From Zeus faber (taxonomy: Eukaryota > Chordata > Actinopteri > Zeiformes > Zeidae): 64,000 bases of DNA. The stretch lies in NCBI GenBank assembly GCA_960531495.1, contig OY482854.1, forward strand, positions 16,049,308-16,113,307. The letters are read 5' to 3'. This document shows, piece by piece, positions 37,850-59,690 of this stretch. The notes beneath the pieces were generated by a model that worked only from the letters and a program-made list of their open reading frames with translations, was not told the DNA's origin and made no database searches. The translations under genes were made by a program, and so were the position numbers. How positions within the stretch are numbered: position 1 is the stretch's first letter; each line of letters starts with the position of its first letter.

Positions 37850-38250
37850 ATTCATTTATTTATTTTATTTTTTTTATTTTTAATAAGAATCGTTCTCATA
37901 CAAGCATCTCAAAAAAATACATAAAATATATAACAAATCAACAAATTGTATTCATTTATTTGAGTTAGCCTACTAGTCCTACACATTCTCGTTTTATTTA
38001 AATCATAGTTAAAAAATAATATCATGATGATGTCCTCATCCAATCTATCATCAAAGTCGACAAAAATCTAATATCAAAAATATCCAGTATGAAGACATAA
38101 TAAATATGGTCTTGCCACAAAATCTATTGATGAGTCGATGTGAGCGCCCGAGCTCCCGCGACATAGACGGGAATCATTTTCGGGGAGCTCCCCGTTTATA
38201 TCGACCAAGTCGGGGAACTCGCACAGCAAAGCATCATGGGAGCTCGCAGC
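37440..38250. mobile_element. Long-inverted-repeat element (MITE-like), copy 2
   Basis: Inverted arms at about 37601-37650 (GATTTTTGTCGATTTTGAAA...GAAGAAATTC) and 38035-38085, with AGCTCCC-rich outer parts. Same family as 18172-18992: GATAGATGTTGT and CACCACATG at the left here match the reversed right end of copy 1. Between the arms is a microsatellite. Like copy 1 it lies just beyond a variable-exon donor (V12). Confidence 0.62.
37755..37880. repeat. (AT)n, poly-T and ATTT-rich tract
   Basis: AT dinucleotides to 37811, then a run of about 26 T, then TTTA units. It sits inside the inverted-repeat element. Confidence 0.95.
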
Positions 38251-38260
38251 TCAACGTCTA

Positions 38261-38279
38261 ACCCCCCCCCCCCCCCCCC
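38261..38279. repeat. Poly-C tract
   Basis: A run of 19 C followed by CCC after one A; length may be unreliable. Confidence 0.95.
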
Positions 38280-38417
38280 ACCCTTTCAGATGCCGCGCTG
38301 AACCAATGCGCAGCTTCAAATGGAACATGAATTGCTATTCAAACAAAACCAATGCAGCAGCATTAAGACAATGTAATTATCTAGTAAATCCAAAGTAATT
38401 GATTAAATAAACCTTAC

Positions 38418-40742
<2,325 letters not shown>

Positions 40743-41319
40743 TTTTCCTCTTTGTCCTTCGACCACCTTCGTAATGTGATCAGCGAAAATGCAGCACAAA
40801 TCCACTCAGTTTGTTAACGCGCATATTCCAACCGAGCGTTTTCTTAACGTGCAAATTCAACAGTGTACGCGTAGACCGCGTTTTGTGCTCAGAAAACCCC
40901 GTTCCCCTTGTCCGCTCATCCTTGGAGTTGAACAGAACGCTCCGAGAGGGGCAGAGCTTATTCTAAAAGCTTAACAAATGCCCAGTCTTTTATAATACTG
41001 ACACCCAGTGGACTGTCATATGTCTACCTCAACATGTATCGAAAATGATGTATTATTTTTCTTTTTTTTTTTACGTGAGGACATCTCTCACGCAGAGGTT
41101 ACATCTATAAACGGTGATGTTCAGCACCACGGACAGCAAACGAGCTATATGAAAGGAAATCGTTTTAACATGGGTTGAACGTTCAGTATGTTTTTTTTTT
41201 AATGATCCAACGAAACAAAGATAACTGCGAACAGAAAAGGAATGGGAGACGTTTGGAGGGATTAACACATATAGTGAAGTATAATATGCATATAAAACAC
41301 AAGTCAAAAGTCTGCTTAC
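40743..41319. other. Intergenic: V12 promoter and V13 3' flank
   Basis: Contains the V12 promoter motif with TATA-like sequence. Nothing else recognised. Confidence 0.75.
40997..41012 (-). promoter_or_regulatory. CSE/CTCF-like promoter motif of V12
   Basis: The coding strand reads TCCACTGGGTGTCAGT, then ATTATAAAA, so a TATA-like box follows the motif. It is about 255 bp upstream of the chosen V12 start. Confidence 0.74.
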
Positions 41320-43680
<2,361 letters not shown>

Positions 43681-44207
43681 AAAAACAACAAAACCCATTT
43701 ACAACAGGGCTATCACTGAAGAAAATCCACGTTCTCCATCAATCCACGTGTAATTATTCTGTATCAACGAAGAAGAAGGAATTTGCTGCGCTCAAATGGC
43801 GAGTCGTCTCGCTTTCCCGTTTTCATTCGAGCCTCATATAATACTATGATGCAGGCAGACCTCGTCCCAAATTTCAACCATTTGTCTGGTGTAACACTGA
43901 CCCCCCGCGGCTCAGCCTATTTGTTACCATTGCCTAAAAATACAGTTGAATTTATTTCAATATCATTATTGATACAAACCGCATGAATGAATTGAAAAAA
44001 TAAAAGAAAACTCTTGCGCTGCGCTCTTGTAAAACACCGAAAAGCACATTCAGAACCATGGACAGCGACCATCACAAAGTTCAATGTATTTTATTTTATT
44101 TTTCTGGATAAAAAAACATTCCAAAATCTGAAAACAAGAGACAACTGAGTATTTCAAATAATTTAATGTTTCAAAGCAAATTAGCAGTTAACATTGGGAA
44201 AGCCTAC
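43681..44207. other. Intergenic: V13 promoter and V14 3' flank
   Basis: Contains the V13 promoter motif. Otherwise AT-rich, nothing recognised. Confidence 0.75.
43894..43910 (-). promoter_or_regulatory. CSE/CTCF-like promoter motif of V13
   Basis: The coding strand reads CCGCGGGGGGTCAGTGT, about 214 bp upstream of the V13 start. GGTGTCAG has become GGGGTCAG, the only such change in the array. Confidence 0.68.
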
Positions 44208-46541
44208 CTCTTGAGACGCCCCCCTCCTATCGGGGATAACGAGAGTATTCCCATTGCTTCCTGGGACGATAGTAGAGCCAATACTCATCCTGGGTCCAAC
44301 TAACATGTATCGTTTTTCACCAGATCTGTACTGGATGCTGTGACACAGAGTCCCGTCGTAGTTTGTGTCTTGTAAATACTTGGAGGAGTAGTTTGTTGTT
44401 TTTGAGCACTGCATTGCAGTCAACACGGTGATGCTGATGAGGAAAAGTGTTGAAACACACGCCAAAGTTATCATTAAATAAAATGCGAGATTGTTTTCTT
44501 CTTTGTCCTTTGCTGCGCTTTTATCATCCGAAGCTGCAAAAGCTTCGCTGGGTTCCACAGCCTTGACAATCACAGTTGCTGTTGCTGAACGGGACACGTT
44601 CCCGTTGTCTTTAACCAGTATGACCAGTTTATGTTCAGCCTCGTCTGTCTCTGTGAATGAGCGAAGAGTTCTTATCTGTCCAGTATAGCGGTCCAGACCA
44701 AACAGACTGTGGTCCTTAACTTCCTGCATTGAATATAATAACCAGCCGTTATATCCAATGTCAGCATCATAAGCTCTGACTTTAGTCACCAAATGTCCTG
44801 CAGCCGCATTGCGAGGAATCGCCTCCACACCTTCAGCAGAACCATTAGTGTTGACAGGATACAAGATAACTGGAGTGTTGTCGTTCTGGTCCAGAATGAA
44901 CACGTTCACTGTGACGTTGCTGCTTAAAGATGGAGTCCCAGAATCTTTGGCCACAACTTGGAACTGAAATGTTTTCAAAGTTTCAAAGTCAAAACGTTTC
45001 AGCGCAGACACTTCTCCGTTTTCGGAGTTGATACTCAAGAAAGGACTCATGTCGTTTTTTACGCCATTGCTTTTACCCAAGTAATAGGAGATCCGTGCGT
45101 TTTCGTTCAAATCCTTATCAGACGCGCTCATCGACAGTATAGTTGCGCCAGGCGTGTTATTTTCAACTAAATAAAGCATACATGGGTTTTGGGAAAACGT
45201 TGGATTATTATCATTCACATCGGATACTTGAATATGCAGCGTTTTAAAGGATGAAAGAGAAGGCTGACCAAAGTCCGTAGCCGTTACAGAGATTTCATAA
45301 TGTGATATAACTTCTCTATCCAAGTGGTGTTTGGTAATCAAAGAGTACATGTTGTCCTGAATCGAGGGCTTCAGTTCAAACGGCACATCATCACGGAGAG
45401 TACATAATACTTTACCATTTAAGCCCGAGTCTTTATCCGTCACGCTAATGAGCGAGATCACGGTTCCAAGGCGAGAGTCCTCCGCGACCGCGTCAGAGAG
45501 TGACGTCACTTCCATTTCTGGTTGGTTGTCGTTGACATCTTTCACTCTGATAACGACTCTACATTCAGAGGTCATTGGAGGCTGCCCTTTGTCAGACGCC
45601 ACAACATCTGCCCTGAAAGACTCCGCATCCTCAAAGTCGATTTCGCCTTTAACTAAAATGTGCCCACTTCGAGAATCCAAAGTGAACCTATCGTAAACCT
45701 TTCTCTTGAGATTATTAACAAAAGCATAGGTCACTTCGGAATTTAACCCGGCATCCGCGTCAGTAGCGTGGACTCGAATCACAAAATATCCCTTTGGCAC
45801 GTTCTCTGGTATAGTTACCGAAAACACATCTTGGGTGAATACTGGCCGGTTGTCATTGTTATCAAGGACAGTTACTGTGATATTGGCATGGCCTGATCGA
45901 GCGGGATTCCCACCGTCGACGGCTGTCAAGACCAAATAATGGCTGCTCGTGTGTTCTCTGTCGAGGGACGTGCGCAGTTTCAGAATGGGGATTTTCCCCT
46001 CGTCCCCGCTGTCCCTCATCTCCATCTCAAAATGTTCGTTCGAGCTCAATTTGTATGAGCTTACAGAATTCGCTCCGGAGTCTGGGTCCCGCGCCGCCCG
46101 CAGCTGGAACCCCGTGCCTGGGAGTGTGGACTCGGCTATTTCTAAATGTTGTTCTTTCTCGAGGAAAATTGGCGAGTTGTCGTTTATATCGGTTATTTCC
46201 ACGCCAACGTAGTGAATTTCGAGAGGGTTCTCCACTACAAGCTTTAGGTTCGTCATGCATGCACCGTTGCCCTCGCACAGCTCCTCCCTGTCGATGTTTC
46301 GAATCAGTACCAAGGCTCCATTGTTCTGATTTACCTTAAACATATCCTCCTTGAACCCGGACACTATACGGAACCTCCTCTCCGTCAAAGCACTGATATC
46401 AAGCCCAATGTCCTTGGCCACGTTTCCAACAATAAATCCGGCATTTACTCCCTCGGCCACAGAGTACCTCAGCTGAGCCGAAACCTGCCCCGAGAAGCAA
46501 AGCAGTAGAGAGAGACGCAAAGCAACCCAACAGTAATCCAT
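44208..46541 (-). CDS. pcdha: Protocadherin alpha-type variable exon V14, altered EC6/tail
   Basis: 778 codons from [15 protein letters not shown] (upstream in-frame ATGs at 46595 and 46628 lack family resemblance); cleavage near residue 22 (VSA|QLRYS). The donor is GAG|GTAGG, slightly weaker than the usual GAG|GTAAG. The ectodomain is a normal second-subfamily member, but the segment that is nearly invariant elsewhere carries several private replacements: [13 protein letters not shown] for [33 protein letters not shown] for the [14 protein letters not shown] form, ASDDKS for ASDVKS, and [20 protein letters not shown] in the helix. The frame is open throughout. Either this exon has escaped conversion or constraint on it is relaxed. 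Confidence 0.93.
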
Positions 46542-47202
46542 GCTTGGTCGTTGTCTTCCGTTTCGGATCCCAAAATTAAAAGAGGGCTCCCTCATAAAGC
46601 AAATCCAGCAATCCGAGTAGACAGACAACCAGGTTAGCGCAATCCATTTACATTACATCCAGTGTAGTTCAATAGACGTTAAACACAACGACACGCTGCT
46701 TCTGGCTCGGTCTGTCACGTGGTTTCTCATCTCCACCAGTGGAGAGTCAGAGGGGCTGGGTCTGGAGAGCGTCCAAAAACGACGGCGATCGCACACTGAC
46801 ACCACGAGGCCTGTGCGTGGCACAGTTATGACGTCTATATATTTGAAAAAAAAAAACCGTTACATTTGAAACATTGGCTCCACTTAAAAATGTTGCTCCA
46901 ATTTGTTACACTTGTATATTTGAACGTTTACTCGATTTCGAATATAGTGTATTCTTAATTTAACAATTCCAAGTTGAAGGAGCCTTGATTTTTTTTAATT
47001 TACAAATAAAAACAATTTTAAGAAATCATACAAAATGACCACATTATTTTCCTTATTGTTCTGTATACGATTTTGAGACATATCTGCGGGATTGTAGAAT
47101 GGTCTTCCAATATTGGCATCGGAGTTCAGAACAAGAGTATGTGCATATTAAATCCACCACAACGCATTCCAAAACTTATAAAAGAAAAAAAACATGTCTT
47201 AC
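46542..47202. other. Intergenic: V14 promoter and V15 3' flank
   Basis: Contains the V14 promoter motif. The last 72 bp (47131-47202) are shared with 54088-54159 behind V17. Confidence 0.8.
46793..46809 (-). promoter_or_regulatory. CSE/CTCF-like promoter motif of V14
   Basis: The coding strand reads CCTCGTGGTGTCAGTGT, about 252 bp upstream of the V14 start; a full match to the array consensus. Confidence 0.75.
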
Positions 47203-49560
<2,358 letters not shown>

Positions 49561-50717
49561 CGATTCAGTACCATTCAAGCGTATATCCAAATGAGGCTCT
49601 GTACAACAAGTATCCAGGTACGGTATGGTTTATAGCACTACAATCCATGCTTCGGATTCACAAAGTAGTACGCACGTTGAATACACACTGTTATACGGTT
49701 TCTCTCTCCTCCTTTGCGTCTACACAAACCCTCTCCTAGTGGGGCAGGGCTTACAGATTATCCAAATTTGTTCTCCACGATGTCACACTGACACCCCGTG
49801 GAAAAGCCATATGTGTGGGAGACAAAAGCGCATGAAATGTGAAACGTTTGTATACAAACTAAAAATAAACAATGTGAAAATGAATGATGTGGTCCCAGAG
49901 ACAGTATCTGGATACTACACCGTTAATAGCGTCGCATAGTGTTAGCATACCTGTCCATAACGCCTTTCTTTCAGTCACCCCTTATCTGTGCATCGCCCAG
50001 ACAGCCTACTTTCCCAAATAAAAGTGGACAGAAGAATAAATCAGGCACGTATGTTGCAGGAATAATACTAAATAAGAAACGTTGAGCTACAGGACAATAC
50101 ATATTTGAAAGCGATACAGAATGCCTGAGAGCCGTACTGCATTTGATCCAATATATTTTGAATTGTCACCAGGTGCCGGAATTGTTGTTTTTCCTTTGCT
50201 TTAAGACATTTCCACCATAAATTGATACGGAAAAAACACTAATCGGTGCATTACAAAATCACCAGAATGCAGGAAAAAAGGTTTGATGCTCAAAAAAATC
50301 GCTCAAAATATAGATAATGAGTTTGTGTGCAGTGTATAGTTTGGGTTGTGTTTGTAGGTGTTATTATGGTATACATTTTGCTCGTCCAGAAATGCAGTAA
50401 AAAAAATAAACTTTAATTAAAATAAAAACAAATCTGGACCTCACTAATTTTCATCCCTGTCTACGGCCCTGCATGAACGCCGATTCACATATCTGCACCA
50501 AGAATAGCGCCAGGACAATATGTCATACATTACTTTACCAACTTGAACCTAACAACAGAAAATCATCATCACAATATACTTCATATTTTCATGTTCGAAA
50601 ATGAAATAATAAAGGATTGAAAGTATCGGATTTCAATAACGTCAATTAACGCATACAAATACATGCGATATACAGTACCACCAAGTTGTATTTAATTTGT
50701 CTAAGATGTGTCCTTAC
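49561..50717. other. Intergenic: V15 promoter and V16 3' flank
   Basis: V15 promoter motif near 49793; the remaining ~900 bp are AT-rich with no recognised gene or repeat. Confidence 0.72.
49785..49801 (-). promoter_or_regulatory. CSE/CTCF-like promoter motif of V15
   Basis: The coding strand reads CCACGGGGTGTCAGTGT, about 225 bp upstream of the V15 start. Confidence 0.76.
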
Positions 50718-53072
<2,355 letters not shown>

Positions 53073-53710
53073 CGTAGGCGGAAAGGATTGGCAAACAACG
53101 GGGATAAATACCCGGTTATTCAGACAACCAAATTAGCATATTGATCAAATTCGTAATTAAAACTACGTGCCTTGCCATGAAAAAAAAAACCACTGAATCA
53201 AATCCCGTTCGCAAACGTTGCTTGTACGCTGCGGGTCTTCTCCCTACAATAAAATAAATCCCCTACTGGGCAGGGCTTTGTCGGCACCAAACCAAAAACA
53301 TCATCTATGTCACACTGACACCGTGTGGTGCACGGCTCAAATCGGTCCATATACCCTACACTGCATATATTACACATATGTTATTCCGAGATCGGACGAG
53401 CTCGGGCGCAGTCAGAATGTATTAGACTTTGACAATTTTCAAATGTCCCGTTAGAAACATCACAACGTGGATCAACAATATGTGTCCAAAACAAAACAGC
53501 CATTGAAATGCATTCGACCTCAAATTTGTTGTCATGGGTGAATCATTCATTTCAGCACCACGGAGAGATCAATAAAACACCAGCTCGTTTGGCTTTTGAT
53601 GGATTAGTGAAATTACTTTACTCTATTAAAAGGACATTTACTTATATTTCGGAAAATGGTTTGGTTACTTGATATGTTTAGAGTCTTTAGACATAAAACA
53701 TAGCACGTAC
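53073..53710. other. Intergenic: V16 promoter and flank of the decayed tail
   Basis: V16 promoter motif near 53320, then AT-rich sequence up to the donor of the orphan tail. Confidence 0.75.
53312..53328 (-). promoter_or_regulatory. CSE/CTCF-like promoter motif of V16
   Basis: The coding strand reads CCACACGGTGTCAGTGT, about 240 bp upstream of the V16 start; the clearest example of the array consensus. Confidence 0.77.
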
Positions 53711-54086
53711 CTGTCCCGACCTCCTGTCGGGAACCACTAGAGTTTTCCCATTGCTTCCTGTGGTGATAGTAGAGCCAAAGCGCATCCTGGCTCCAACTAA
53801 CTTGTTACGCTTGTCTCCAGATCTGTACTGGATGCTGTGACACAGAGTCCCATCATAAAAATGTCTTGTTGTGACTTGGAAGAATAATCCGTAGATTTGG
53901 AGCACTGCATTACAACCATGACTATGATACTAAAGAGGAAAAGTGTTAAAACGGAGCCCAAAGTTATTATCAAATAGAATGGAATTTCATTTTGTCCCTG
54001 ATTTTTCGCTGCATTGCTAATGTGGGTTCCACAACCTGGACAATCACAATAGCTGTTACTGAGAGCGACACGTTCCCATTGTCTTT
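53711..54086 (-). pseudogene. Orphaned, decayed variable-exon tail
   Basis: A remnant of only the last third of EC6, the membrane helix and the stub of a protocadherin variable exon. Starting abruptly at [11 protein letters not shown] it reads through TVIVQVVEP-like sequence, loses the KEAFAASD segment with a frame change, continues [10 protein letters not shown] and MQCSKSTDYSSK in a second frame, shifts again near the [16 protein letters not shown] motif, and ends VVPDRRSGQ with a still-intact donor CAG|GTACGT. No EC1-EC5 sequence precedes it. Its abrupt edge abuts the 72 bp of intron that V17 shares with V15. The simplest reading is that this is the former 3' end of V17, stranded when a copy of the V15 end was inserted ahead of it. 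Confidence 0.88.
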
Positions 54087-54087
54087 C

Positions 54088-54159
54088 ACAAGAGTATATG
54101 CATAATAAATCCACCACAACGCATTCCAACACTTATACAAGTAATTAAACATGCCTTAC
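54088..54159 (-). repeat. 72-bp intron segment copied from behind V15
   Basis: Aligns without gaps to 47131-47202, with roughly nine or ten mismatches. Both begin ACAAGAGTAT on the plus strand and end at the donor. Outside this point similarity stops abruptly, marking the edge of the transferred tract. Confidence 0.88.
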
Positions 54160-56520
<2,361 letters not shown>

Positions 56521-56737
56521 TATTCCAAAAAATAGTCCGCATGCAGCGGCCTCTCCCGAAAAAAAAATCGCAATTCTGTAGAGCTGTGTCAAATTTCTCT
56601 CCCGGTGCGTTCTGATGAAAGCACCAGTCGGCTCCGTGAATCAAGACTGATCGGGCCTCTCTGATTTACGAGGCGGTGGCAGGATTTTCTTTTGTAGAAA
56701 TGGTTTCGTTCTACACGGTTCAGCAAGAATTGATCAT

Positions 56738-56753
56738 CAGTTCCACCTGGCGG
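56738..56753 (-). promoter_or_regulatory. CTCF-like promoter motif of V17, canonical form
   Basis: The coding strand reads CCGCCAGGTGGAACTG, about 218 bp upstream of the V17 start. Unlike the sixteen others it lacks GTGTCAG and instead looks like a general CTCF site (CCGCCAGGTGG). The surroundings are CpG-rich. Confidence 0.7.
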
Positions 56754-57126
56754 CGGAATGGGCGCTCCTCTTCCCCAACCGCCAACAAAATGATGATAGT
56801 TGATAGACATACAGAAATACATATATCCTACCTGGAAAGGTAATTATGAGGTATTATTTATTTATTTATTTATGTTTTTTTTTTTTTTGTTTGTTTTTTT
56901 AATAAAATAATAATAATAATAATATAGATTTTTTTCAGCCATTGTATAAATAAATCCCATTAAGACCAATATCTCCTTTGCAAGGAAGACCTGTTCACAT
57001 GCCTACATGGATACAAGTACACATACACAACGTACAATTAGACAGAAATCTAAAGCGTAACAGAACAGAGAAATAGCACACTCCACGGCCATTCAAAGTC
57101 TACAGTGAATATACAGTTAATATACA

Positions 57127-57129
57127 GTG

Positions 57130-57161
<32 letters not shown>

Positions 57162-57176
57162 GGGGGGGGGGGGGGG
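57127..57176. repeat. (GT)n followed by poly-G
   Basis: GT dinucleotides with one GC interruption running into about 17 G. Confidence 0.96.
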
Positions 57177-57370
57177 CTTTCCAGATCACGCCCACTGTCG
57201 CTCCTGTTGAAAAAAAGTGAACAGCGACAGCGTGTGGCTCCAAACGCATGTGCAGCCAGTACGGATTGTGACGCAGGTGACGCATTCTGTCGATTTTGTG
57301 CCACTGTGCCTCTGCGACTGCGCACGCACAGCAATGCGCTACAGCAGACCACGTGGAAATCAGTCAAATC

Positions 57371-57374
<4 letters not shown>

Positions 57375-57437
<63 letters not shown>
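57375..57437. repeat. (AT)n microsatellite
   Basis: About 63 bp of uninterrupted AT dinucleotides. Confidence 0.97.
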
Positions 57438-57440
<3 letters not shown>

Positions 57441-57626
57441 AAATCAAAGAGCCGTCTTTGTTTACATATAATGTTATCCCCCCCCACCCCCTTATTATTG
57501 TAATACATAGACATATGTTTTTAATACCCATGACAACGCTTGCAAAACCCTTGTTGCTCCCGAAGGAGGTTGCTTGTCAGAATGGAGAACTGCAGGCTGC
57601 CTCAGAGCTGCAGAGAACGCACCGCT

Positions 57627-57642
57627 CGTTGCCTAGGCAACG
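57627..57642. promoter_or_regulatory. RFX-type X-box palindrome
   Basis: CGTTGCCTAGGCAACG is a perfect 16-bp palindrome containing the two half-sites GTTGCC and GGCAAC expected of an RFX-family binding site. It lies 0.9 kb upstream of the V17 promoter motif in locally GC-richer DNA. Function is inferred from the motif only. Confidence 0.55.
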
Positions 57643-57810
57643 GAGCCCGACGAGGCAGGTCTCTTTCCATGGTGCTGAAAGAAAGCAGGCTCGCATGGAG
57701 GGAAAGGGAGGTGGGTGTGTCTTTGGTCCAAACAAAGAAAATCAGCTTCCTCAATTTTTCAAATTATTTTTTATCTCCATATTCGAATATGATTTCCCTT
57801 CAAAACCACA

Positions 57811-57967
57811 TTTCAGACTGTTTTTTTTAGGTTACTATTTATTTCAGACACTTTTCATACAGTTTAATAGGATATCATATATTAAATCCATATTTCATAG
57901 AGTATATTCAGATGTAATTTATTTAAGCCAGATTTCATACAGTTTATTAGGATATCATTTATTTGCC
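57811..57967. repeat. Degenerate tandem repeat, four units of about 40 bp
   Basis: Units begin TTTCAGACTG (57811), TTTCATACAG (57853), TTTCATAGAG (57892) and TTTCATACAG (57933), each followed by AGGATATCAT-like and ATTTATTT-like parts. The second and fourth are most alike. Confidence 0.8.
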
Positions 57968-58577
57968 TATGTGACACAGGTTCCTGTGTTTGTGTTTATT
58001 ATAACATCTATGTGAAACGATTGCGTTATCTCTCGTACAGTAAAACAAATGTGTAAAATGCAGATCCCCAGACATCCTGAGGAAATCTGTCATCACTGCT
58101 GGTTCCATTGTGTCTGTCAGCTTATTATCGCCTGCAGGTTGGCATGTTAGTGTGCGGTTGCGTTTTGGTTCATTACTGTGTGTGCGAGTCATTGTGTTAG
58201 TCTGTCAGTGGTTCAAAGCAGCTGAGACGAAGCGGTAGGCGAAGCTTCTATCTGGGGCACACGGCAGTGGAGAAGGAGCCCGGGCGTACAGTAATACCCT
58301 GGAGAGAATTAATACATAAATAGTCCTAAGGTAAACGGAACATGTAAAAAAAAAAAAGAAAAACAGACCAATAAAAGACTAAATAAAAACGAAGATCCAT
58401 TATTCATGTTTATTCATTTTGAATCAACACATGGTAATATCTTATTCTGCTGAGGCGAAGAGGGGAAAGAGGGTGTGGAAACAGATGCTCTTAGTAGGAC
58501 TGCATGTCACTTTGATGATTGGAACAGTGATCTCAAGCTGTCGGTGGAGATGAGGTCATTGAATCACACAGACTAAT

Positions 58578-58624
<47 letters not shown>

Positions 58625-59690
58625 GACACACGACCAGCTGAAACCCAAGCAAACAAAGGGAGCCCGAGTTAAGACTTGTCCAATCATATGTTTCTATGTT
58701 CAATTAGATCTAAAAGGCCACTTTCAGCCATTATGTGAATGGGCATGAGCCTGTGCACTGATTGCATCATGGAGTTAGTTGTTTTAACCCCAAAAAATGT
58801 ACAAGTAAACAATTCAAAATCTAATTATTATTATACAGAAGAACATCAGTTTCAAGAATCACAAATCATAACTCTATTTTTTTTACAACCGTACAATTTT
58901 GTAATAAGAATGTTTCATTGGTGCATGTGCAATGTGACCTGAATAAAATATAGTCTTGGCAAAGTAAAATTTCTGAGCCTTTAGTAAAGGAGATGAGAGC
59001 AGTTTGTCTGTAGTGGAAATATTTATTAATCAGAGGGGATATAATGTTCAGACAGAAAGTAAGAAAATAAAGGTAAAAAACAGGATCCTCTCAAGTCCAC
59101 TCCTAATCAAACAAATCGGCATACATATACCCACGTACACACATGCTCGCACTCTCACACACACAAGCAACCGCGCTGACGGACGCGCACGCACCCACGC
59201 ACACATGCACACACACACATACACATAAAGGAGGATTTATAGAGGACTGGCAAATCAGCACCTGAATGTCCATGCTGCAAAACATCAATAGCACATATTA
59301 TGGATGATATTGTCAGTATTCTCAATATGTTCTCTTTCGACACAGTAGATCTCTACTTATATATCCCTGTGGATATCCAACATCAATTAGAAAGAGCAAT
59401 GCAAATTTCATAGAAAAATTACATTGTCTTTTTTTTTGTGTGTTTGTGTGGGTGGAGAACTTTTTTTCTGTTTGAGGCCAGATTAATGATTACATATATT
59501 ATAGTTGGCCATAGACTGCTATGCACTCTTAAAGAAAACTATGAAAGAAATAATACTAGCAGTATTAACTATAAAATACAAATAGGTTGTTTTTATTTTT
59601 TCAAGGCAATCATGATTTGTAAATTAAAGTAAACAGAAGATTACATTCATGCAGTGTGAAAAAATATATAATCTATAAAAATTCTTGGAA
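57968..59690. other. Noncoding, no feature recognised
   Basis: AT-rich DNA with CA microsatellites. Short reading frames here are low-complexity or featureless and I support none as genes. Confidence 0.6.
58579..58618. repeat. (CA)n microsatellite
   Basis: About 20 CA units. Further CA-rich sequence occurs at 59140-59226 and 62600-62618. Confidence 0.97.

Larger units (their letters stand above)
37099..38417. other. Intergenic: V11 promoter, repeats, V12 3' flank
   Basis: V11 promoter motif, then a long-inverted-repeat element with an internal AT/poly-T tract, then a poly-C run just before the V12 3' flank. Confidence 0.75.
56521..57800. other. V17 upstream region and low-complexity DNA
   Basis: V17 5' region and promoter motif to about 56760, then T-rich and TAA repeats, GT/poly-G, an AT microsatellite and a CpG-containing island with an RFX-type palindrome. 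No gene supported. Confidence 0.7.

Noticed and set aside
41071-41319. Continuation of the V13 frame for over 80 codons past the donor
   Set aside because: The donor is intact and at the family position; the extension has no similarity to any stub or constant exon.
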